11,406 bases of DNA from Sulfurimonas autotrophica. Its GTDB lineage: Bacteria; Campylobacterota; Campylobacteria; Campylobacterales; Sulfurimonadaceae. A program made the translations under genes and the position numbers. This document shows positions 6,245-11,406 of this stretch, in pieces. Location of the stretch: NCBI GenBank assembly GCA_015662405.1, contig DQUE01000040.1, positions 1 through 11,406 on the forward strand, written 5' to 3'. Below the pieces are notes generated by a model that saw only the letters and a list, made by a program, of their open reading frames with translations, ran no database searches and was not told where the DNA came from. How positions within the stretch are numbered: position 1 is the first letter of the stretch; each line of letters begins with the position of its first letter.

Positions 6245-7473
6245 TGAAAACGATAGTTTTTTTTCTGTTTTTCTTTACATGGAACACTATAGTTTTTGCT
6301 ACAACGGCAATTGACAAAAAAATTAGCAAAACGAATGCTAAATTACATGCGTATACCAAAAACTATTCTCGATTAAATGCAAAAATGGCAAAGACTGCAA
6401 AAGCTATTCTCAAGCAAAAGGCTGCACTTGAAAAAAAGGAAGCCTATTTAAAGCAGCTAGAAAAAGAGCTCTCTTTAAAAGAGACAAAACATAGTGAAAA
6501 TATAGAGCAGTTGAAACTCTTAAGAAAAACACAGACTAACTTAGAGCAAAAACGACAAAAGCTTGAAGAAGAACTGATTTTTGTTATTGCAAAAACTGTC
6601 TCTTTGTCTGTCGTACTTGAAGAGGAGTATCCTGAAAATGAACAGGCTATTATGGAGTTTGAAGTATTAAAAGCAATGCTCAAAGAGTCACAGGAGAGAG
6701 TAGAGCTTTTAAGTGAAAAATTTTTTGAAAATAAAAAAAGAATTGATGCTATTAATTTCCATGTAACTTCTCTTGAAGTTGCTATTGCAAATATAGATAA
6801 AAAAAGAAAAGAGGTAATTCAGAGAAAAAAAGAGAATAAAAGAGCATTAGAAAAACTCACTTTGGCAAAGAATGCCTATAAAAAAGAGTTAAAAGATCTT
6901 TTAAGAAGACAAAATGCTTTAAAGAAAACCCTTTCACAGCTAAATCTTATAAAAATAGATGAAATAAAAAGAGCCAAAGAGGAGAGAATGAGAAAAATTG
7001 CTTTTGCAAAGCGTCAGAAAAAGCTGAGCAAGAATCTACCAAAAGTCAAAAAACATGGCAGTAGTTATCAGGCAATGAAAACAATCAGATACAGAGGATC
7101 TAAAACGATTGCACCACTGAGCTCTTATACGATTACGAAAAAATATGGTACTTATACCGATCCGATATATGGTATAAAAATATTTAATGAGTCAATTTCA
7201 CTCAAGCCAAAACGACCTAACGCAAAAGTAAAAACTGTCTTTAACGGTAAAGTGATTTATGCAGCCAAAACAGCAGTGTTGGATAATGTAGTTGTTGTAG
7301 AGCATAAAAATGGACTACATACGATCTATGCAAATCTTTCACAAATAGCACCAAATATTAAAAAAGGCAAAAAAGTTGCTAAGGGTGCGACGATTGGACG
7401 TGTAAAAGATGAGCTTATTTTTGAAGTGACACAAAAAACAAATCATATTAATCCAATACGTTTATTTAAATAG
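6244..7473 (+). CDS. EnvC-like murein hydrolase activator: coiled coil plus degenerate LytM (M23) domain
   Basis: This 409-residue secreted protein has a signal peptide (cleavage likely after VFA, residue 19), long Lys/Glu/Leu-rich coiled coils (about 24-118 and 133-262), and a C-terminal LytM/M23 fold (about 290-409). The four zinc-ligand positions of active M23 peptidases appear to be lost: the HxxxD site reads N315..S319, the YAHL site reads YANL (Asn364), and the HxH site reads LIFEV (Ile392 for His). It should therefore not be an endopeptidase. E. coli EnvC has the same arrangement: its coiled coil docks on the FtsX periplasmic loop and its inactive LytM domain activates AmiA/AmiB amidases. 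Position directly after ftsEX supports that role. GAGG (6236-6239) precedes the ATG. It is the last gene of the operon; no terminator hairpin follows. An envC symbol is withheld because orthology rests on architecture. Confidence 0.85.
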   Translation: MKTIVFFLFFFTWNTIVFATTAIDKKISKTNAKLHAYTKNYSRLNAKMAKTAKAILKQKAALEKKEAYLKQLEKELSLKETKHSENIEQLKLLRKTQTNLEQKRQKLEEELIFVIAKTVSLSVVLEEEYPENEQAIMEFEVLKAMLKESQERVELLSEKFFENKKRIDAINFHVTSLEVAIANIDKKRKEVIQRKKENKRALEKLTLAKNAYKKELKDLLRRQNALKKTLSQLNLIKIDEIKRAKEERMRKIAFAKRQKKLSKNLPKVKKHGSSYQAMKTIRYRGSKTIAPLSSYTITKKYGTYTDPIYGIKIFNESISLKPKRPNAKVKTVFNGKVIYAAKTAVLDNVVVVEHKNGLHTIYANLSQIAPNIKKGKKVAKGATIGRVKDELIFEVTQKTNHINPIRLFK

Positions 7474-7477
7474 ATTT

Positions 7478-7486
7478 TGCTATAAT
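7478..7486 (+). promoter_or_regulatory. Extended -10 promoter for thrC
   Basis: The sequence TGCTATAAT combines an extended TGn with a perfect TATAAT (7481-7486). It is preceded by a T-run (TTTT at 7475-7478), as in Campylobacterota sigma-70 promoters, where the -35 box is weak or absent. It begins 4 nt after the upstream stop codon. Predicted initiation near 7493 leaves a 26-nt leader with AGAGA (7508-7512) as a modest ribosome site. No hairpin separates it from the upstream operon, so read-through is also possible. Confidence 0.75.
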
Positions 7487-7518
7487 GCTAACCCAAATTA
7501 AAAAAACAGAGAAAACAT

Positions 7519-8991
7519 ATGAACTTTATTCAAACACGCGGTGTCGATGAAAACAGACCGCAAAATGTTACCTTTTCAGAGGCAATTTTAAACCCTATAG
7601 CATCGTTTGGTGGTCTTTATGTCCCTCAAAAACTTCCTGAATTAGGAGAGGAGTTTTTACAAAAGCATCTACACTCCTCTTATAAAGAGCTAGCAGCAGA
7701 TATGCTAAGTCGCTTTGCAATAGATATAGATAAAAATGTTATTGATGAAGCGTTAGATCTTTATGATAAATTTGATGATTCATCAAACCCTGTACCTGTA
7801 GTAAAAGTGAAAGAGAATCTTTATATCAGTGAACTCTATCATGGTCCTACACGTGCTTTTAAAGATATGGCTCTACAGCCTTTTGGTGTAATTCTCTCCT
7901 CTATTGCGCAAAAATTAAATGAGAACTACTTAATCTTAGCAGCAACAAGTGGCGATACTGGTCCAGCAGCCTTAGAGACATTTAAAAATCGTGCAAATGT
8001 AAAAGTAGTATGCCTCTATCCTGATGGTGGTACAAGCGATGTACAACGATTACAAATGGTTACAGAAGATGCGCCTAATTTAAAAGTGATTGGTATCAAC
8101 GGTGTTTTTGATGATGCACAGAGTGCGCTAAAACGTCTATTGGCATCACAAAGTTTTAAAGAGGCATTGCAAAAAAAAGATACAAAACTCTCCGCAGCAA
8201 ACTCAGTAAATTTTGGACGTATAATTTTTCAAATTATTTATCATATTCACTCCTATTTAGAGTTGGTTCGTCAAGGTGCTATTGCATTGGGTGAAAAGGT
8301 CTATCTCAATGTGCCTAGCGGAAACTTTGGAAATGCTCTTGGTGGATACTACGCTTGGAAAATGGGAGTTCCTGTTGAAAAGATAATCATATCATCGAAT
8401 GAAAATAATGTACTTACTCGTTTGATTCGTGATGGAAAATATGACCTACGAAATTGTGAAGTTATTAGCACAACATCACCGGCTATGGATATTTTAAAAT
8501 CATCAAATGTAGAGCGTGTTCTTTTTGACTTGTATGGTGAGCAAAGAACAAAAGAGCTAATGCAAAATCTTGAAGATAATAAGTTTTATGAGTTAACAGC
8601 AGAGGAGCTTACAAAACTTCGTGAATGTTTTGATGCTGACTATTGTACGGGAGAAGAGGGCAAAAAGTATATTAAAGAGAGTTTTGAAAAGTATAATTAT
8701 TTGATGGATCCTCATACTGCTACATGTATGAAGTCGTATGAAACATGTTCAAAACCTGAAATAAAAACTATTGCATACTCTACAGCAGAGTGGACAAAAT
8801 TTTCTCCTGTAATTGCAAATGCATTGACAGGAGAAATTGACACGAAAGATATTGATGCATTAGAATCAATAGCAAAAGTGGCAAATCTTGAGATACCACA
8901 AATGATAAAAGAACTTTTTACAAAGCCAGTTGTGCAAAAAAGAGTGATTGAAAAAGAGGAGATAGAAGAGGAGATTATGAAATTTTTATAA
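7519..8991 (+). CDS. thrC: Threonine synthase
   Basis: This is a PLP enzyme that converts O-phospho-L-homoserine to L-threonine, the last step of threonine biosynthesis in the cytoplasm. The 490-residue protein begins with the typical ThrC N-terminal segment (MNFIQTRG...SFGGLYVP). It carries the PLP-lysine motif HGPTRAFKD at 108-116 with Lys115, the SGDTGPA loop at 144-150 that binds cofactor and substrate phosphate, AANSVNFGR at 226-234 and PSGNFGNALGG at 266-276. It is longer than E. coli ThrC (428 aa) and falls in the longer threonine synthase subgroup. All expected motifs are present, so it should be active. It has its own promoter and is convergent with proC; a shared hairpin lies downstream. 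No other threonine-pathway gene is in the window. Confidence 0.96.
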   Translation: MNFIQTRGVDENRPQNVTFSEAILNPIASFGGLYVPQKLPELGEEFLQKHLHSSYKELAADMLSRFAIDIDKNVIDEALDLYDKFDDSSNPVPVVKVKENLYISELYHGPTRAFKDMALQPFGVILSSIAQKLNENYLILAATSGDTGPAALETFKNRANVKVVCLYPDGGTSDVQRLQMVTEDAPNLKVIGINGVFDDAQSALKRLLASQSFKEALQKKDTKLSAANSVNFGRIIFQIIYHIHSYLELVRQGAIALGEKVYLNVPSGNFGNALGGYYAWKMGVPVEKIIISSNENNVLTRLIRDGKYDLRNCEVISTTSPAMDILKSSNVERVLFDLYGEQRTKELMQNLEDNKFYELTAEELTKLRECFDADYCTGEEGKKYIKESFEKYNYLMDPHTATCMKSYETCSKPEIKTIAYSTAEWTKFSPVIANALTGEIDTKDIDALESIAKVANLEIPQMIKELFTKPVVQKRVIEKEEIEEEIMKFL

Positions 8992-9017
8992 CTTTTTACT
9001 GCATAACCTATGAATAG

Positions 9018-9055
9018 AAAAAAAGCAATAGAACTTAAAGCTCTGTTGCTCTTTT
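9018..9055. terminator. Probable bidirectional intrinsic terminator between thrC and proC
   Basis: AGCAATAGA (9024-9032) and TCTGTTGCT (9042-9050) form a 9-bp stem with a 9-nt loop. On the plus strand one pair is a U-G wobble and CTTTTAT follows; on the minus strand that pair becomes C-A, but a T-run of at least six follows (complement of the A-run 9018-9023). The stem covers the last proC codons, and the proC stop codon sits in the loop. The layout suits termination of both convergent genes, more strongly for proC. Confidence 0.6.
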
Positions 9056-9793
9056 ATAGGCTTTTTCAATAGCCTCTATACAAGCATTGCGGACATTTCC
9101 CTGCTCAAGTGCCCCATACCCTGCAGCAGTTGTTCCTCCTGGACTCATAACTCCATCTTTTAAAAGAGCAGGATGGCTCTCTTGTATAAGCGATCCAAAA
9201 CCATCAAATAGTCCACGCATGATAGCCATAGCATCATCGCGTTTGAGTCCCTGTTTTACCGCACCATCGCTAAGTGCTTCTGCTATAAGAGCAAGATAAG
9301 CAGGGCCACTTCCTGCAAGTGCTGTGGCAATATCTATCTCTTTTTCACTGCTTAGCCATCTTGTTGTGCCTATTGCACAAAAGAGTTGCTGAGCCTCATC
9401 TCTATAGGCGGCATCACCTGTGAGTGTCGTCATAGATTTTCCAATGCTTGCTGCAAGATTTGGCATCGCTCGCACCACAGCAGATGTCTTAAAATTCATT
9501 TTGAGTTTTTCTATGGTTGTACCAGCTAAAACCGAATAGATAATTTCTGCTTTGCCCTGAAGTTTTACTGACACCTCTTCTACATTTGCAGGTTTTACAC
9601 AGAGCATAATGGTTTTATTCTCGATATTAAAATTATCAAGAAGTGATCTCTTTACTTGAAAACCAAGTTTTTGCTCAAATATTTCTAATTTTTTCTGATC
9701 TCTTCCCACTACTTCTATGGTATAGTCTTCTTTTAAACCTTTTGCAATACTAAGTGCCATAGTGCCATTTCCAATAAATGTGATTGTTTTCAT
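9035..9793 (-). CDS. proC: Pyrroline-5-carboxylate reductase
   Basis: This enzyme reduces 1-pyrroline-5-carboxylate to L-proline with NAD(P)H, the final step of proline synthesis. The 252-residue protein opens with the dinucleotide-binding motif FIGNGTMA at 6-13. It continues with CVKP at 65-68, RAMPN at 108-112, AGSGPAY at 160-166, and the P5CR signature region SPGGTTAAGYGALE at 217-230. The ATG at 9793 is chosen over an in-frame TTG at 9805 because GAGGA sits about 5 nt upstream of it and because the Rossmann strand normally begins right after the start. Length is slightly below E. coli ProC (269 aa) but nothing essential is missing. It is divergent from proA, which makes a small proline-biosynthesis pair. 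Confidence 0.95.
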   Translation of the reverse strand: MKTITFIGNGTMALSIAKGLKEDYTIEVVGRDQKKLEIFEQKLGFQVKRSLLDNFNIENKTIMLCVKPANVEEVSVKLQGKAEIIYSVLAGTTIEKLKMNFKTSAVVRAMPNLAASIGKSMTTLTGDAAYRDEAQQLFCAIGTTRWLSSEKEIDIATALAGSGPAYLALIAEALSDGAVKQGLKRDDAMAIMRGLFDGFGSLIQESHPALLKDGVMSPGGTTAAGYGALEQGNVRNACIEAIEKAYKRATEL

Positions 9794-9817
9794 AAAAGTC
9801 CTCAATGTTTTTATGGT

Positions 9818-9826
9818 AGTATAGCA
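9818..9826 (-). promoter_or_regulatory. Extended -10 promoter for proC
   Basis: On the minus strand this reads TGCTATACT, an extended TGn followed by TATACT, a 5/6 match to TATAAT. Initiation near 9811 would give a leader of about 18 nt carrying GAGGA before the proC ATG. It has the same TGCTATA core as the thrC promoter. Confidence 0.65.
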
Positions 9827-9830
9827 TTAT

Positions 9831-9836
9831 TAAAAT
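9831..9836 (+). promoter_or_regulatory. Candidate -10 box for proA
   Basis: TAAAAT matches the -10 consensus at five of six positions and lies in the 66-bp divergent gap between proC and proA. Initiation near 9843 would leave a leader of about 17 nt before the preferred proA ATG (9860), but only about 5 nt before the upstream ATG (9848). There is no TG extension or clear -35 box, so this is weak evidence. Confidence 0.35.
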
Positions 9837-9859
9837 AAACTCGAAAAATGGGTAGGGAT

Positions 9860-11092
9860 ATGGAAAAATTTTTACAAGAAGCAAAAAATGCAAGCAGAGT
9901 ATTTAACAATTTAAGTGGTCGTGATAAAAATAAAATATTACATGAAATGGCAAGTGCTTTACGTGCAAATATAATGAATTTAATCGAGGCAAATGCAATC
10001 GATATGCTTGAAGGTGAAAAAAATGGGCTCAGTGATGCTTTAATGGATAGACTTTTATTAGATGAAGAGAGAATTGAGTCTATGGCAAAAGCTGTAGAGG
10101 AGATTGCATCACTGAAAGAACCAGTTGGTCGTGTGCTTGATGGATGGCTTAGCGAAGATGGGTTAAAGATAGAGAAAGTGAGTATTCCTATCGGTGTTAT
10201 CGGTATTATTTATGAATCACGTCCAAATGTTACGAGCGATACAGCAGCTCTTTGTTTTAAAAGTTCTAATGTATGTGTTTTAAAAGGTGGAAAAGAGGCG
10301 GAACATTCAAATAAAATGATTGCAAAAATTTTAAAAGCAGTGTTAGAAAACCATGATCTTCCTACCTCTCTTATATCTTTGATTCCAGACAGTTCACGTG
10401 AAGGTGTTGCAAAATTGATTAGAATGGATAAATATGTAGATTTGATTATTCCTCGTGGTGGAGCAGGGCTTATTAAGTATGTAAATGAAAATGCAACTGT
10501 AAGTGTGGTCAAGCATGATAAAGGGCAATGCCATACTTATATTGACAGAGATGCTAATATTGAGAGTGCTATAAAAATAGCAATAAATGCAAAAGTACAA
10601 AGACCGGGTGTTTGTAATGCGATGGAGACACTTCTTGTAGATCGAGCGATTGCAAAAGAGACACTTCCACTTCTTAAAAGTGCCTTTGACGATGCAGGGA
10701 CACAACTTAAAGGTTGCATGCAGACACAAAAGATTATCTCAGTAGATAGTGCCACAGATGATGATTACGATACAGAGTATTTGGCAAATATTTTAAATAT
10801 TAAAGTTGTAGATGGGGTTGAGGGTGCCATAGAGCATATAGTGCGTTTTGGTTCAGGACACTCCGAGGCTATTGTGACTGAGAATATAACCACAGCAGAG
10901 GAGTTTTTAAATAATATTGATGCAGCAGCTGTTTATGTCAATGCCTCAACTCGTTTTACAGATGGTGGAGCCTTTGGTTTTGGTGCTGAAGTTGGCATTA
11001 GTACAAATAAACTTCATGCAAGAGGACCTATGGGAATTGAAGGGTTGACTACGTATAAATACAAAGTTTATGGAAGTGGACAGATAAGATAA
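9860..11092 (+). CDS. proA: Glutamate-5-semialdehyde dehydrogenase (gamma-glutamyl phosphate reductase)
   Basis: ProA reduces L-glutamyl-5-phosphate to glutamate-5-semialdehyde with NADPH, the second step of proline synthesis; the product cyclises to the substrate of ProC. The 410-residue protein (E. coli 417) shows family segments IYESRPNVTSD at about 117-127, IPRGGAGLI near 197-205, the catalytic cysteine in RPGVCNAMETLLV (Cys252), and NASTRFTDGGAFGFGAEVG plus HARGPMG near the C-terminus. The start is ambiguous. ATG 9860 is preferred because it aligns with known ProA N-termini and has GGGT (9850-9853) at usable distance. An in-frame ATG at 9848 would add four residues but has no ribosome site. 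proB is absent here. The stop codon overlaps the next start (TAATG), coupling proA to a downstream regulator. Confidence 0.95.
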   Translation: MEKFLQEAKNASRVFNNLSGRDKNKILHEMASALRANIMNLIEANAIDMLEGEKNGLSDALMDRLLLDEERIESMAKAVEEIASLKEPVGRVLDGWLSEDGLKIEKVSIPIGVIGIIYESRPNVTSDTAALCFKSSNVCVLKGGKEAEHSNKMIAKILKAVLENHDLPTSLISLIPDSSREGVAKLIRMDKYVDLIIPRGGAGLIKYVNENATVSVVKHDKGQCHTYIDRDANIESAIKIAINAKVQRPGVCNAMETLLVDRAIAKETLPLLKSAFDDAGTQLKGCMQTQKIISVDSATDDDYDTEYLANILNIKVVDGVEGAIEHIVRFGSGHSEAIVTENITTAEEFLNNIDAAAVYVNASTRFTDGGAFGFGAEVGISTNKLHARGPMGIEGLTTYKYKVYGSGQIR

Positions 11093-11406
11093 TGTTATGT
11101 ATAGAAGAGTTAAAGAGTATAGATTTTTTTGAAAATTTAGATGACAAAGAGCTAGAATTATTGCTCTCAATTGCAAGAAAGAGAGTTTTTTCACAAGGTG
11201 AGATTCTCTTTTATGAAAAGGAGCAACCACGCCATCTTATTATGGTGCTTGAGGGGGTTGTAAAAGTTTATAAAATTGATCAAAAAAGTAATGAGATTGT
11301 TTTACATCGGTTTGGATCAAAAAGTCTGGTTGCAGAAATGGCTGTATTTGAAGGAATTCCTTATCCTGCTTCTGCTGCATTTGAAAGTGATGGAAGTGTA
11401 CTGGAA
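11092..11406 (+). CDS. Crp/Fnr-family transcriptional regulator, N-terminal part (runs off the window)
   Basis: An open frame of 105 codons starts at the ATG overlapping the proA stop and continues to the right edge. The translation begins MLCIEELKSIDFFENLDD and contains a cyclic-nucleotide-binding-type jelly-roll: RHLIMVLEGVVKVYK (47-61), EIVLHRFG (68-75), and the cassette SLVAEMAVFEGIPYP (78-92). This order is typical of the Crp/Fnr sensory domain; the helix-turn-helix should lie beyond the window. The Arg that contacts cAMP phosphate in E. coli CRP (in the PRSA stretch) is replaced by YPAS, so cAMP is an unlikely ligand. No N-terminal cysteine cluster of the FNR [4Fe-4S] type is seen; only Cys3 is present. 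The signal is unknown. The ribosome site is weak, so translation is probably coupled to proA. Confidence 0.85.
   Translation, partial: MLCIEELKSIDFFENLDDKELELLLSIARKRVFSQGEILFYEKEQPRHLIMVLEGVVKVYKIDQKSNEIVLHRFGSKSLVAEMAVFEGIPYPASAAFESDGSVLE

Noticed and set aside
6444..6683. 79-codon minus-strand open frame rich in Ser, Phe and Cys
   Set aside because: It is the reverse complement of Lys/Glu-rich coiled-coil codons in the EnvC-like gene, a common artefact.
6244..7473. Annotation as an active M23 endopeptidase
   Set aside because: All four zinc-ligand positions are substituted, so a catalytic role is not supported despite the fold.
9794..9805. Upstream TTG start adding four residues (MRTF) to ProC
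   Set aside because: The ATG at 9793 has GAGGA at normal spacing, and the Rossmann strand begins directly after it. The TTG has no ribosome site of its own.
10210..11230. Several minus-strand open frames of 72 to 111 codons across proA and the regulator start
   Set aside because: They overlap each other and lie antisense to clear coding sequence with intact family motifs.
1..11406. Mobile elements, phage genes, CRISPR arrays, defence or biosynthetic clusters
   Set aside because: No transposase or integrase, direct-repeat array, anomalous composition or accessory gene was seen. Coding is continuous housekeeping, and no intergenic gap exceeds about 70 bp.

Overview
The window is a stretch of AT-rich core chromosome. 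Its gene content, gene order and protein features point to a free-living member of the Campylobacterota (formerly Epsilonproteobacteria), probably close to Sulfurimonas. The evidence is the low-GC codon use, an enlarged TrmB of about 390 residues, promoters of the type TTTTGCTATAAT, and a gene order (rodA divergent from a run rluD-like / FN3 lipoprotein / trmB / ftsE / ftsX / envC-like). As I recall, that order matches the Cj1282-Cj1275c neighbourhood of Campylobacter jejuni. I see no transposase, phage gene, CRISPR array or abrupt change in composition. The genus is an inference.

Layout. A complete tRNA-Asp(GTC) lies at the left end. Converging on it from the minus strand is rodA, the peptidoglycan glycosyltransferase of cell elongation. 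rodA is divergent from a tightly packed plus-strand operon (1299-7473), and the 54-bp gap between them holds a symmetric sequence that could serve as a promoter in both directions. The operon has six genes, and every junction overlaps (53, 1, 8, 14 and 1 nt): an RluD-type 23S rRNA pseudouridine synthase, a fibronectin-type-III lipoprotein related to Campylobacter FlpA, TrmB tRNA (guanine-N7) methyltransferase, FtsE, FtsX, and a coiled-coil protein with a LytM domain that has lost all its zinc ligands (EnvC-like). The last three form a recognisable FtsEX-EnvC module, which in other bacteria controls septal peptidoglycan hydrolysis. The region therefore pairs one elongation gene (rodA) with one division-hydrolysis module.

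After the operon comes thrC (threonine synthase) with its own extended -10 promoter. It converges on proC, and the pair share a hairpin with T-tracts suited to ending transcription from both sides. proC is divergent from proA, so two of the three proline-biosynthesis steps from glutamate sit together here; proB is not in the window. The proA stop codon overlaps the start of a Crp/Fnr-family regulator that runs off the right edge.

This is mostly ordinary housekeeping DNA and I do not see an undescribed system. The points most worth checking are the nine-residue motif WRPHANQRV in the FN3 lipoprotein, which closely resembles the fibronectin-binding motif of C. jejuni FlpA; the fully degenerate LytM domain next to ftsEX; the 53-nt coding overlap at the rluD/lipoprotein junction; the symmetric divergent promoter; and the coupling of proA to a Crp/Fnr regulator.
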